A stretch of DNA of 20,519 nucleotides from Deltaproteobacteria bacterium (GTDB lineage Bacteria > Desulfobacterota > Deferrimicrobia > Deferrimicrobiales > Deferrimicrobiaceae): contig JANXPS010000226.1 in the NCBI GenBank assembly GCA_025357175.1, positions 1 through 20,519 of the forward strand, given 5' to 3'. This document shows positions 8,296 to 16,724 of the stretch, one piece after another; position 1 is the first letter of the stretch; each line of letters begins with the position of its first letter. Position numbers and translations under genes: made by a program. The notes below the pieces were generated by a model. The model saw only the letters and a program-made list of their open reading frames with translations, was not told where the DNA came from and ran no database searches.

Positions 8296-9217
8296 GGCTG
8301 GCCGTTTCCGCGCGACGCGGGTCGGGGTGTTCTACGGGGGCGAATCGTCCGAGCGCGAGGTGTCGCTGCGCACGGGCAAGGCTGCGCTCGAGGCGCTCCG
8401 GCGCAAAGGCTACGAGGCCGTCGGAATCGACATCCGGGGCGACTGGCTGGGGCTGATCCGCGATGCGGGAATCGGTGTCGCGCTGATCGCTCTCCACGGC
8501 CGCTTCGGCGAGGACGGTTGCATCCAGGGGGCGCTCGAACTGGCCCGCATTCCGTACACGGGTTCGGGCGTGGCCGCCTCCGCGCTGACCATGAGCAAGG
8601 TCCTGGCGAAAAGGGTCGTAGCGGCCGCGGGCGTTCCGGTCGCGGCCGATGCCCTCTACGACGGAAATTCGATCGACGGTGCGGCGCTGCCGCCGTTCGG
8701 CCTCCCGCTGGTCGTCAAGCCCGACCGCGAAGGCTCGACCGTCGGCATCTCGATCGTCCGGACTCCCGACGAGTGGCCGGCGGCGCTGGCCGATGCGGCC
8801 AGGTACGACGGACGGATCCTGGCCGAGGCTTTCATCGCCGGCCGGGAACTTACGGTCGGAATCGTCAACGGGCGGGTGTTGCCCGCCATCGAGGTCCGTC
8901 CGAAGTCGGGCTTCTACGATTACCGGTCGAAATACACGGCGGGCGAAACCGAGTACGTCATTCCGGTGCCGATGGAACACGAGATCCTTTCCCGCGCGGC
9001 CGACTACACCCGGCGAGCGGCCGAGGCGCTCACGCTTCGAGGCGCGGCCAGGATCGATTATCGGGTCGACCAGGCCGGCCGGCTGTTCTTTCTCGAGGCG
9101 AACACGATTCCCGGGATGACCGAAACGAGTCTCCTGCCCAAGGCGGCCCGTTTCGACGGGCTCGATTTCGACGATCTTGTCGAGGAGATTCTCGACGATG
9201 CGGGGCTGAATCGCTAG
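8288..9217 (+). CDS. ddl: D-alanine--D-alanine ligase
   Basis: ATP-grasp enzyme joining two D-alanines, which supplies the dipeptide used by MurF. At 309 aa it is close to E. coli DdlB (306 aa). The three residues of the known DdlB active-site triad are visible in their motifs: Glu in GGESSEREVSL, Ser in KPDREGSTVG, and Tyr in FYDYRSKY. The metal-binding residues lie in ARIDY and LEANTIPGMTE. HGRFGEDGCIQG and PYTGSGVAASAL are also family signatures. The ATG at 8288 overlaps the murB stop by 8 nt and has a G-rich tract just upstream. Position in the dcw cluster between murB and ftsQ suggests it is the main cell-wall Ddl. Confidence 0.96.
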   Translation: MGEAGRFRATRVGVFYGGESSEREVSLRTGKAALEALRRKGYEAVGIDIRGDWLGLIRDAGIGVALIALHGRFGEDGCIQGALELARIPYTGSGVAASALTMSKVLAKRVVAAAGVPVAADALYDGNSIDGAALPPFGLPLVVKPDREGSTVGISIVRTPDEWPAALADAARYDGRILAEAFIAGRELTVGIVNGRVLPAIEVRPKSGFYDYRSKYTAGETEYVIPVPMEHEILSRAADYTRRAAEALTLRGAARIDYRVDQAGRLFFLEANTIPGMTETSLLPKAARFDGLDFDDLVEEILDDAGLNR

Positions 9218-9221
9218 CGAC

Positions 9222-10073
9222 ATGATCGAATACAAGGCCTACCACAAGAAATCGCTGGGGAAGAAAAAGACGGCGACCGTCGTCCGCCGGAAGGAAAAGT
9301 CTCGCCCGTCCGGTGGGGGCGGTTCAGCGCCCCGCATGTCGTTCCGCCAGTCGCTGCTGCTCGCGGCCGTTCTCGCGTCGGTAGTCCTGGTTTCGGTGGC
9401 CGGGGCGATGGGCTACTCCTGGCTTGGCCGCTCCGCCCTCTTCACGGTGCGCGAGATCGACATGAACCCGTGCGGCCACGTGACGCGGGACGAGGTCTGG
9501 GGCATCCTCAAGGGCGCCCCGCAGGGCAACATCTGGAGACTGTCCACCCGGTCGATCGGGCTGCGTCTCAAGGAGCACCCGTGGGTGAAGGACGTGTCGG
9601 TGCGGAAGACCTTCCCCGATACGCTGGTCGTTCGCATCACCGAGCGCAAGGCCGTGGCGATGATCAACTCCGATGCGCTCTGGTATGTCGACGCGGGCGG
9701 GACGATCTTCAAGCGCCTGTCGGCCTACGACCCCAAGGATTTCCCGATCATCACCGGATTCGACCGCCGCGAACTCGCCTCGGCCGAGGACGTCGTCGTG
9801 CGGCAGAACCTCAAGCGTACGATCGATCTTCTCAAGGTGGCCGAAACGGGTGCGCTAGGCCGCAACATTTCCGAGATCCATTTCGATGCGCAGGAAGGGT
9901 TCACGCTCGTCACGAGGGACAACGGACTTCAGCTCAAGCTGGGGACGGTCGACCTCAAGGATGCGGTGCGGCGGATCGATGCCGCGATTCCCAAGCTGGC
10001 GGGTCTGGGACCCGGCAGCGGTGTGGTCGACCTGAAAACAGAAGGCAGGATTTTCATCCGCTCGGGGGAATAG
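9222..10073 (+). CDS. ftsQ: FtsQ, divisome protein with POTRA domain
   Basis: Bitopic inner-membrane divisome protein that, in model species, bridges cytoplasmic ring proteins with FtsL/FtsB and the septal synthase. The 283-aa product has a basic cytoplasmic tail (residues 1-43, rich in K and R), one membrane helix (about 44-66), then a periplasmic POTRA domain (about 73-142) with the typical KEHPWVKDVSVRKTFPDTL signature followed by ITER. A beta-rich FtsQ domain follows, including WYVDAGGTIFKR and FPIITG. The ATG lies 4 nt after ddl, and its stop directly abuts the ftsA start. The N-terminus is poorly conserved in the family, so the exact start rests on position. Confidence 0.93.
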   Translation: MIEYKAYHKKSLGKKKTATVVRRKEKSRPSGGGGSAPRMSFRQSLLLAAVLASVVLVSVAGAMGYSWLGRSALFTVREIDMNPCGHVTRDEVWGILKGAPQGNIWRLSTRSIGLRLKEHPWVKDVSVRKTFPDTLVVRITERKAVAMINSDALWYVDAGGTIFKRLSAYDPKDFPIITGFDRRELASAEDVVVRQNLKRTIDLLKVAETGALGRNISEIHFDAQEGFTLVTRDNGLQLKLGTVDLKDAVRRIDAAIPKLAGLGPGSGVVDLKTEGRIFIRSGE

Positions 10074-11309
10074 ATGAACCAGGATCAGCACACTCCGGTC
10101 GTGGCCGGGCTCGACATCGGCTCGAACAAGGTCGTGACCGTTGTGGCACGCAAGACCGGCACCGGCGTAGAGATTCTCGGGATGGGGACCGCGCCGACCG
10201 ACGGGATGCGTCGGGGGGTTGTGGTGAACGTCGACGCCACCGTCGCCTCGATCCGCCAGAGCGTCGGAGAGGCCGAGAAGGCGGCCGGGGTGGCGATCAA
10301 TTCGGTCTACGCAGGGGTATCGGGGCCGCTCGTCAAGTCGTTCAACAGCCATGCGGCGATCTCGGTCAAGAACGAGCACGAGGTCACCGACGCCGACGTG
10401 GCGAGGGTCCTCGAACGTGCAAAGGACGTCGATCTGCCGCACGACCGGGAAACGCTCCATATCCTGACGCAGGAGTTCATCGTCGACGATTCGGGCGGCA
10501 TCAAGGACCCGCGCGGCATGACCGGCATCCGGCTCGATGCGAGGGTCCACGTCGTCACGGCCGACATGCCGAGCATGAAAAACCTGGCTCGCTGCGTCGA
10601 CAAGGCCGGCCTCGACGTGACCGATCTCGTGCTCTCCTCGCTGGCGACCTCCGAGGCCGTACTCACGCCCGAGGAAAAAGAGGTGGGCGTCGTGCTGCTG
10701 GACTTCGGCGGTGGCACGGTCGAAATGGCCATTTTCCGGGACGGCTCGCTTTGCCACACGGCGTTCCTGCCCTACGGCGGCGCGATGGTCAGTTCCGACC
10801 TGGCCAGCGTGCTCAAGCTGCCGTTCCAGGACGCGGAGACGCTCAAGACCGCTTCGGGCTGCGCCATGATCCAGAAGGTGCGGCGCGACGAACTGGTCGA
10901 GCTGCCGGGCATCGGGGGGCGCAAGCCGAAGCCGATCCGGCGGCAGCATATCGCCGAGATCATCGAGGCGCGTTCCGAAGAGATTTTCCTGCGGCTGAAA
11001 AAAGAGATCATGCGATCGGGGCTCGATGACCAGATCGGTGCGGGCATCGTCCTGACGGGTGGATGCGCGCTGATGGAGGGGCTTCCCGAGCTCGGCGAAC
11101 GGGTGTTCGGCGTCGATGTCCGGCTGGGGCTTCGCAGCATCGGCATCGAGGGGATGGTCGAGACGGTCGCGGGCCCCGCGTACGCGACCGCGGTCGGCTT
11201 GGCCATGTACGGTGCGCGCATGGCCGAACAGGCGGGGCCTGCCGAGCACGATGGCGAAGGCGACGGAATGTTCAGGCGGTTCACGCGATTCTTACAGGAT
11301 CTTTTTTAG
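10074..11309 (+). CDS. ftsA: FtsA, actin-like membrane anchor of the Z-ring
   Basis: Actin-fold ATPase that ties FtsZ to the inner membrane and recruits later divisome proteins. The 411-aa product has the phosphate-1 motif GLDIGSNKV, the FtsA-specific 1C (SHS2) domain around residues 80-160, the phosphate-2 motif LLDFGGGTVEMAIF, and the adenosine motif VLTGGCALMEGL. After an acidic, low-complexity linker (AEHDGEGDG) the protein ends in a short amphipathic helix, MFRRFTRFLQDLF. That is the expected membrane-targeting sequence, so the C-terminus is intact. The ATG follows the ftsQ TAG with no gap, and ftsZ begins 16 nt after the stop. Confidence 0.97.
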   Translation: MNQDQHTPVVAGLDIGSNKVVTVVARKTGTGVEILGMGTAPTDGMRRGVVVNVDATVASIRQSVGEAEKAAGVAINSVYAGVSGPLVKSFNSHAAISVKNEHEVTDADVARVLERAKDVDLPHDRETLHILTQEFIVDDSGGIKDPRGMTGIRLDARVHVVTADMPSMKNLARCVDKAGLDVTDLVLSSLATSEAVLTPEEKEVGVVLLDFGGGTVEMAIFRDGSLCHTAFLPYGGAMVSSDLASVLKLPFQDAETLKTASGCAMIQKVRRDELVELPGIGGRKPKPIRRQHIAEIIEARSEEIFLRLKKEIMRSGLDDQIGAGIVLTGGCALMEGLPELGERVFGVDVRLGLRSIGIEGMVETVAGPAYATAVGLAMYGARMAEQAGPAEHDGEGDGMFRRFTRFLQDLF

Positions 11310-11325
11310 AAAGGGAGGGGAAACC

Positions 11326-12501
11326 ATGTTTTCAGTGATCGAGGAGAACCGATGCCAGGCGGTCATCAAGGTGTTCGGCGTTGGCGGGGGCGGCGGTAAC
11401 GCGGTCAACACGATGATCGAACAGGGGCTCAAGGGCGTCGAGTTCATCGTCGCCAACACCGACGCCCAGGCGCTGGCGCGCAGTCTCGCGCCGCTCAAGC
11501 TGCAGCTCGGGTCCAAGCTGACCAAGGGGCTGGGGGCGGGGGCGAATCCCGAGGTGGGGCGGAAAGCCGCCGAGGAAGACCGCGAGATGCTCCGCGAGGC
11601 GCTCGGCGGCGCCGACATGGTGTTCATCACCGCAGGGCTCGGCGGCGGAACCGGGACCGGCGCCAGCCCCGTCATCGCCGAGGTCGCGCGCGAAATCGGC
11701 GCCCTGACCGTCGGAGTGGTTACGCGTCCCTTCCTCTTCGAAGGAAGCCCGAGGCGGCGGCAGGCCGACGCTGGGTTGAAGGAGCTGCGGGCGATCGTCG
11801 ATACGATCATCGTCATTCCCAACGAGAAGCTGCCGATGGTGGCCGGCAAGGACATGAAGTTCAGCGACGCGCTCAAGAAGGTCGACGACGTCCTGTTCCA
11901 GGCGGTTCGCGGCATCTCCGAGCTGGTGACCAAGCCGGGCATCATCAACCTCGACTTCGCCGACGTCAAGACGGTCATGTCCGGGATGGGCGTGGCGCTC
12001 ATGGGAACCGGAAGCGCGACCGGCCCCAACCGGGCGATGGCGGCGGCCGAGAAGGCGATTTCCAACCCGCTGCTCGAGGACGTCTCGATCCGCGGCGCGC
12101 GCGGGGTACTGATCAACATCACCGCCAACTCGTCGCTCTCGCTGACGGAGGTGCAGGAGGCGGCGACGCTCATCCAGGAAGAGGCCGACGACGAGGCCAA
12201 CATCATTTTCGGCACCGTGACCGACGAAACGATGGGCGACGACGAACTGCAGGTCACGGTCATCGCCACGGGCTTCGATACCGTCGCAACCGACTCGGTG
12301 GTGCGGCAGCAGGCGACCGGACGGCGGGTGATTTCGCTGGTCGGGGGCCGCAGCGAGTTCGAACGGCCGGCGATCCTGCGCAACGGCCGTTCGCTCGAGG
12401 CCGAGAGAGTCGAGGAGTTGCCGGTCATCGACTCCGAGGGCGAACTCGAGGAAATCGACGACTTCGAGATACCGACTTTCCTGCGCCGCCGTTCCGAATA
12501 G
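11326..12501 (+). CDS. ftsZ: FtsZ, tubulin-like division GTPase
   Basis: Cytoplasmic GTPase that polymerises into the Z-ring and sets the division site. The 391-aa product shows VGGGGGNAVNTM, NTDAQAL, the GTP signature GGGTGTG at residues 106-112, and the T7 loop NLDFADV at 208-214 that completes the neighbouring active site. The globular core ends near ATGF. A linker of about 60 residues follows, then the C-terminal peptide DDFEIPTFLRRR, the usual docking site for FtsA and ZipA-like partners. ATG 11326 is fixed by a strong AGGGAGGGG (11312-11320) and by the conserved N-terminus. An in-frame extension into ftsA is only a frame shadow. Confidence 0.98.
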   Translation: MFSVIEENRCQAVIKVFGVGGGGGNAVNTMIEQGLKGVEFIVANTDAQALARSLAPLKLQLGSKLTKGLGAGANPEVGRKAAEEDREMLREALGGADMVFITAGLGGGTGTGASPVIAEVAREIGALTVGVVTRPFLFEGSPRRRQADAGLKELRAIVDTIIVIPNEKLPMVAGKDMKFSDALKKVDDVLFQAVRGISELVTKPGIINLDFADVKTVMSGMGVALMGTGSATGPNRAMAAAEKAISNPLLEDVSIRGARGVLINITANSSLSLTEVQEAATLIQEEADDEANIIFGTVTDETMGDDELQVTVIATGFDTVATDSVVRQQATGRRVISLVGGRSEFERPAILRNGRSLEAERVEELPVIDSEGELEEIDDFEIPTFLRRRSE

Positions 12502-12517
12502 AAGGAATTTCCAGGGA

Positions 12518-14260
12518 ATGAAAGGCAAGGAAAGCAGGAAAAAGGAAGTCCGGACGGGCCGCGCAAGCGGCCCGCTCCATTTCCGCGAGGCGATCCTTTC
12601 GCGCGAGACCGGGGGCGGCCGCAAGGAATGGGGGGGGCGCCTTCGGGTGGCGCTCGTATACCCGAACCGCTACTCCGTCGCGATGGCCAACCTGGGCTTC
12701 CTGACGATTCACGCCCGGATCAACGCCCGGGTCGATTCGCTATGCGAACGCGCCTTCCTTCCCGATCCGCGCGATTCGGCCGGCACCGCGGCGGCAAAGG
12801 CGACGCTTGGAACGCTGGAAAGCGGACGGCCTCTCTCGGAATTCGACATCGTCGCTTTTTCGCTGTCGTGCGAAACGGACCTCGCGAACCTTCCGGCCGT
12901 TCTCTCGTCGGGCGGCGTCCTGCCGATCCGCACCGATCGCGAGGCGTCGGGCGTCCGGCAACCCGTCGTGATCGGCGGCGGATTCGCGGCATCGCTGAAT
13001 CCGGAGATGGCGGGGGCGATCGCGGATGCGGTCGTGGTGGGCGACGGCGAACGCGCCTTGTCCGCACTGATCGACCTCGGTGCGCCCGGAGGCGACCGTT
13101 CCGGGTATCTGCGCGAGGTCGCTTGCATTCCCGGGCTCTATGTCCCGTCCGGCTACAGGCCGGATTACGACGATCTCCGCGCAGGCGATCCGCCGGGCGG
13201 CGGCCGGTTGCGCGCGCTCTCCCCGCTTCCGGGGTTCCCGGACAGGGTGATCCGCGAAACGGTCGACCTTGCGGATTACCCGCAGCCGCCGGTCGTGTGG
13301 TCGCCCGACTCGGAACTCGGGGACATGGTTCTCGTCGAAACCTCGCGAGGCTGCCCCGGCAAGTGCGCGTTCTGCGCGGCATCCCACGCTTGTCTTCGCT
13401 TCAGGGAGGCGCCGGTCGAGCACGTCCGGAATGCCGCCCTGGCTCCATTCCCGGACCGGAAAAAAATCGGATTGATCGGCGCCGCGGTCCTCGACTGGTC
13501 GCCCTTCCGCGCATTTGCGCGCGAGGTGCTTGCGTCCGGGGGGTCCGTCTCGCCCGCTTCCGTGCGTGCCGACCTGGTCGATGATGAGGTGGCCGACATT
13601 CTCCGACAGGGAGGGCACCGAACCGTGGCGCTGGCGCCGGAGTGCGGATCGGAAGGGCGCCGGGCCCTGATCGGCAAGCGGATTGCGGACACGGTTTTCT
13701 TCTCGGCCGCCCGTACGCTGGCGCGGGCGGGCATTCTGTCGTTCAAACTGTATTTCCTGGTGGGTGTGCCGGGAACGCCGGCGGGGGAGGAAGTCGAGGC
13801 GACGGTTGCGTTCATGCGCGCGTTCAAGGGAGCCGTCCTGGAAGAGGCGCGGGCGATCGGGCGGATGGGAACGGTGACGGCGGTCCTCTCCCCGTTCGTC
13901 CCGAAGCCGTTCACCCCGCTTCAGTGGGTGCCGATGGCGGAGGAAAAGGATCTGGCCGCACGCATGGGGGCCATCGCGAAGGCGGTGCGTCCCGAAGGGA
14001 ATCTCGAGGTGACATCCGACACGGCGCGCTCCGCGATCCTGCAGGGCTACCTGGGTTTGTCCGACCGCAGGGTCGAGGCGCTGTTGCGGAGATGCCGGCC
14101 GAACAAGGGATCGCTTCCCGCGGGGGTCCTTCCGGTGCGGGCGGAGGAACTGCTCTTCCGGGAGAAAGGCGCGGAGGAATATTTCCCGTGGGAGCTCGTC
14201 GACGGCGGGCCGCCCAGGGAGGCGCTCCGGGCGCGCTATGAACTGATCAGGAAGGCGTGA
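12518..14260 (+). CDS. radical SAM protein with B12-binding-like N-terminal domain, unknown substrate
   Basis: A 580-aa predicted iron-sulfur enzyme. Residues about 40-190 resemble the cobalamin-binding-like domain that precedes many radical SAM domains (RVALVYPNRYSVAMANLGF, FDIVAFSLSCE, VVIGGGFAASLNPE, VVVGDGE). The DxHxxG cobalamin-ligand motif is not seen, so this domain may not bind B12. The radical SAM core starts at ETSRGC, with the 4Fe-4S triad C279, C283 and C286 spaced CxxxCxxC. Core strands follow (SVRADL, VALAPECGSEGRR, FKLYFLVGVPG) and then LSPFVPKPFTPLQW. The overall look is that of the YgiQ/TIGR03960-like group, with no function I can assign. It starts 16 nt after ftsZ, so it is probably co-transcribed with the division genes. 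Its last 14 nt overlap the convergent yjbQ gene. Confidence 0.85.
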   Translation: MKGKESRKKEVRTGRASGPLHFREAILSRETGGGRKEWGGRLRVALVYPNRYSVAMANLGFLTIHARINARVDSLCERAFLPDPRDSAGTAAAKATLGTLESGRPLSEFDIVAFSLSCETDLANLPAVLSSGGVLPIRTDREASGVRQPVVIGGGFAASLNPEMAGAIADAVVVGDGERALSALIDLGAPGGDRSGYLREVACIPGLYVPSGYRPDYDDLRAGDPPGGGRLRALSPLPGFPDRVIRETVDLADYPQPPVVWSPDSELGDMVLVETSRGCPGKCAFCAASHACLRFREAPVEHVRNAALAPFPDRKKIGLIGAAVLDWSPFRAFAREVLASGGSVSPASVRADLVDDEVADILRQGGHRTVALAPECGSEGRRALIGKRIADTVFFSAARTLARAGILSFKLYFLVGVPGTPAGEEVEATVAFMRAFKGAVLEEARAIGRMGTVTAVLSPFVPKPFTPLQWVPMAEEKDLAARMGAIAKAVRPEGNLEVTSDTARSAILQGYLGLSDRRVEALLRRCRPNKGSLPAGVLPVRAEELLFREKGAEEYFPWELVDGGPPREALRARYELIRKA

Positions 14261-14597
14261 TTCGGACCAGGACGTTTCGGGTGCGAGGTCCGTCGAATTC
14301 GCAAAGGAAGATGCCCTGCCAGGTGCCCAGCATGATCTGGGCGGTCTCGACGAAGACGCGAACCGAGGAACCGACGAGCGACGCCTTGATGTGGGCGTGC
14401 GAGTTGCCCTCGGCGTGCTTGTAGTCACCGGTTGAAGGCGCCATCTTCTCAAGGGCCGATAGGATGTCCTTCCGGACGTTCGGGTCGGCGTTCTCGTTGA
14501 TGGTGAGGCCGGCCGTGGTGTGCGGAACGAAGACGCTGGCCACGAATGCGCGATCCCGAATATAATGGAGCCCCGTGAAACCGACCCCTTCGCTCAT
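14247..14597 (-). CDS. YjbQ/UPF0047 family protein, short N-terminus
   Basis: Small protein of the YjbQ (UPF0047) family, some members of which have been linked to thiamine-phosphate synthase activity; the role here is unproven. The 116 aa carry the family core: VFVPHTTAG, LTINENADPNV, YKHAEGNSHAHIKASLVG and LGTWQGIFLCEFDGPR, with the conserved histidines intact. Typical members are about 130-140 aa and begin with a strand plus a DIT-containing helix. Those first 25 or so residues are absent, and I found no equivalent upstream in any - strand frame. The ATG at 14597 has GGAAG 5 nt upstream. A GTG at 14543 is a shorter alternative. The gene overlaps maf head-to-head by 23 nt and the radical SAM gene tail-to-tail by 14 nt. 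Confidence 0.82.
   Translation of the reverse strand: MSEGVGFTGLHYIRDRAFVASVFVPHTTAGLTINENADPNVRKDILSALEKMAPSTGDYKHAEGNSHAHIKASLVGSSVRVFVETAQIMLGTWQGIFLCEFDGPRTRNVLVRITPS
14537..14566 (+). promoter_or_regulatory. candidate sigma-70 promoter for maf-yggS-proC-yggT-yggU
   Basis: A perfect TATAAT (14561-14566) with a TGGCCA -35-like hexamer (14537-14542) 18 nt upstream. It lies inside the opposite-strand yjbQ gene and only 8 nt before the maf GTG. The predicted transcription start would fall almost on the start codon, so the maf message would be leaderless or nearly so, even though a GGAG (14567-14570) is also present. A chance TATAAT is uncommon at this GC content. There is no experimental support here. 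Confidence 0.5.
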
Positions 14598-15207
14598 CCT
14601 GGCTTCCGCTTCCCCGCGGCGGCGCGAACTGCTTCGCGCAGCCGGAATCCGTTTCCGCCTGATCCCGTCCCGCGCGGCCGAGAGCGAGCCGTTCCCGGGC
14701 GAGGAGCCGCGTCGCTACGCCCTTCGGGCCGCGCGCGACAAGGGGCACGAGGTGTCCGTCCGCTTCCCCGCGGCCTGGGTGCTCTCGGCCGATACCATCG
14801 TGACGTTCGACGGAAAGATTCTCGGCAAGCCGTCCGACCGCAGGCAGGCATTCAGGATGTTGTCGCTCCTGGCCGGCCGCGAGCATCGGGTCTACACGGC
14901 CGTTTGCCTGCTCCGGGGCGACCGAAGCTACCGGGCCGAAGCTACGGGAATGACCCGCGTCCGCTTCCGTCCGCTTTCTCCGGAGGAGATCGAGGGGTAC
15001 CTTCGGACCGGCGAGTCCGATGACAAGGCGGGCGCTTATGCCGCCCAGGGGGCGGGGGCGTCGCTGATCGACCGGATTTCCGGCTCCTTCAGCAACGTCG
15101 TGGGACTGCCGATGGCCGGGACGATCGCGATGCTCCGGGCGGCGCACCTGCTCGACGTCGATCCCGACGGTCCCGGTTGGTACCGTTTGTCGGAGCACAA
15201 GGATTGA
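14575..15207 (+). CDS. maf: Maf family nucleotide pyrophosphatase (probable dTTP/UTP type)
   Basis: Cytoplasmic enzyme that hydrolyses (modified) nucleoside triphosphates to monophosphates. The family is also tied to septum inhibition in Bacillus. The 210-aa product has the N-terminal ILASASPRRRELL signature, the metal-site region SADTIV, the KILGKP strand, and the KAGAYAAQGAG to FSNVVGLPMAG segment. The glutamine in AAQG is the residue associated with the YhdE-like dTTP/UTPase subgroup rather than YceF (an inference from motif memory). The start is GTG 14575, with GGAG 4 nt upstream; no better start precedes the ILAS motif. The stop overlaps the next start (TTGA). It is the first gene of a five-gene run. 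Confidence 0.94.
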   Translation: MKPTPSLILASASPRRRELLRAAGIRFRLIPSRAAESEPFPGEEPRRYALRAARDKGHEVSVRFPAAWVLSADTIVTFDGKILGKPSDRRQAFRMLSLLAGREHRVYTAVCLLRGDRSYRAEATGMTRVRFRPLSPEEIEGYLRTGESDDKAGAYAAQGAGASLIDRISGSFSNVVGLPMAGTIAMLRAAHLLDVDPDGPGWYRLSEHKD

Positions 15208-15908
15208 CGGGCGAGCCTTCCGTCCGGGAGAGGCTCATCGAGGTCCGTGAGCGGATCGCGCGGGCGGCAGCCCGGTCGGGCCGGCCTCCCGGAGATGTGC
15301 TGCTCGTCGCCGTTTCGAAGACGCAGCCGGTCGAACGGCTGATCGAGGCGATGGAGTCGGGAATCACGGTGTTCGGCGAGAACTACCTGCAGGAGGCCGA
15401 AGGGAAGATCGCCGCCCCGACCCTCCGGGGGGCAAAATGGCACTTCATCGGCAAGCTGCAGGGAAACAAGGTCAAGAGGGCGGTGTCGCTTTTCTCCTGC
15501 ATCCACGCGGTCGATTCCGTGCGGATTGCCGCTGAAGTCTCGCGGCGGGCGGTCGAGGCGGACACGATCATGCCCGTTCTGGTCGAGGTCAACCTGGGAT
15601 GCGAATGGAGCAAGGCGGGGGTCGATCCCGCCGCGCTGCCGGGCCTGGTCGAGCAGATCGCCGGGATGCCGGGCATTTCGCTGCGCGGGCTGATGGCGAT
15701 TCCGCCGGTGGCGGCGGAGGCCGAGGCGAGCCGTCCCCACTTCGCCCGCCTTCGCGAACTGATGCGCGACGCGAAACGCCACGCCGGCGGCGGGGGACGG
15801 ATGACCGAGCTGTCGATGGGGATGTCCGACGATTTCGAGACGGCGATCGAGGAGGGGGCGACGATGGTGCGCATCGGTACCGCCATTTTCGGGAGGAGGC
15901 AGTCATGA
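15204..15908 (+). CDS. YggS/YlmE family PLP-binding homeostasis protein
   Basis: Cytoplasmic PLP-binding protein of the alanine-racemase-like (fold III) barrel type, thought to buffer pyridoxal phosphate and affect amino-acid and keto-acid balance; no catalytic reaction is firmly known. The 234-aa product shows VAVSKTQP with the PLP-binding lysine, FGENYLQEAEGK, WHFIGKLQGNK, and the phosphate-binding end LSMGMSDDFETAIEEGATMVRIG. TTG 15204 is chosen because GGAG (15192-15195) lies 8 nt upstream and the codon overlaps the maf stop. Another TTG at 15177 inside maf would add nine residues. No ATG or GTG exists near the conserved start. It overlaps proC by ATGA, and the yggS-proC pairing is common across bacteria. 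Confidence 0.93.
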   Translation: MTGEPSVRERLIEVRERIARAAARSGRPPGDVLLVAVSKTQPVERLIEAMESGITVFGENYLQEAEGKIAAPTLRGAKWHFIGKLQGNKVKRAVSLFSCIHAVDSVRIAAEVSRRAVEADTIMPVLVEVNLGCEWSKAGVDPAALPGLVEQIAGMPGISLRGLMAIPPVAAEAEASRPHFARLRELMRDAKRHAGGGGRMTELSMGMSDDFETAIEEGATMVRIGTAIFGRRQS

Positions 15909-16714
15909 GGGGATTAGGGTTCATCGGGGCGGGCAACATGGGCGAGGCGATGATCAAGGGCGTGCTGGGCGCGAAACTGCTGCCGCCCGAAAAAGTGTTC
16001 GTGTTCGACGCCCGGCCCGAGCGGTGCGGCGAGCTTCACGACCGGTTCGGGGTGACGCCGGAAGCTGCGTTCGGATCGTTGCTGTCTCGATGCGATACGG
16101 TCGTCCTCGCCGTCAAGCCGCAGGTGCTGCCCAGCGTCCTTCGGGAACTTCCGGTCGAAGGGCGCGAGGGGACGCTTTTCGTCTCGATCGCGGCCGGAAC
16201 TCCGCTCTCCGCGATCCTGGGAGGTTTGGGGCACGACTGCGCGGTAGTCCGGGCGATGCCCAACACGCCTGCGCAGGCCGGCATGGCCGCCACCGGCATC
16301 TATTGCAGCGCCCACGTGACGCCCGTCCAGAAGGAATGCGCCATGAAGCTCTTCGCTTCCCTCGGCGTGGTCGTCGAACTCCCGCGTGAGGAACTGCTCG
16401 ACGCGGTGACCGCGCTGTCGGGGTCCGGCCCCGCCTACGTGTTCCTGTTCATCGAGGCGCTGGCCGACGCCGGTGTGCGCGCGGGTCTGGGACGCGGCGA
16501 CGCGACCACCCTTGCCGCCGCGACCGTCGAGGGAGCGGCCCGGATGGTTCGGGAAACCGGACTGCACCCGGGTCAGCTCAAGGATATGGTGATGTCTCCC
16601 GGCGGAACGACGGCGGCGGCGGTTGCCGCGCTCGAGACCGGGGCGTTCCGGGGAATCGTGATGTCGGCTGTCGAGGCCGCGCACAAGCGATGCGGCGAAT
16701 TATCCAGCAAGTAA
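15905..16714 (+). CDS. proC: pyrroline-5-carboxylate reductase
   Basis: NAD(P)H-dependent enzyme reducing pyrroline-5-carboxylate to L-proline, the last step of proline synthesis in the cytoplasm. The 269-aa length is typical. The N-terminal Rossmann loop is GFIGAGNMGEAM, followed by AVKPQVLPSVL, VSIAAGTPLSAI and VRAMPNTPAQAGMA. The C-terminal dimerisation and substrate region is TALSGSGPAYVF followed by HPGQLKDMVMSPGGTT, the ProC signature. A strong GGGAGGAGG (15891-15899) precedes ATG 15905, which overlaps the yggS stop as ATGA. No proA or proB is seen in the window. Confidence 0.97.
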   Translation: MRGLGFIGAGNMGEAMIKGVLGAKLLPPEKVFVFDARPERCGELHDRFGVTPEAAFGSLLSRCDTVVLAVKPQVLPSVLRELPVEGREGTLFVSIAAGTPLSAILGGLGHDCAVVRAMPNTPAQAGMAATGIYCSAHVTPVQKECAMKLFASLGVVVELPREELLDAVTALSGSGPAYVFLFIEALADAGVRAGLGRGDATTLAAATVEGAARMVRETGLHPGQLKDMVMSPGGTTAAAVAALETGAFRGIVMSAVEAAHKRCGELSSK

Positions 16715-16724
16715 GGAGATAAAG

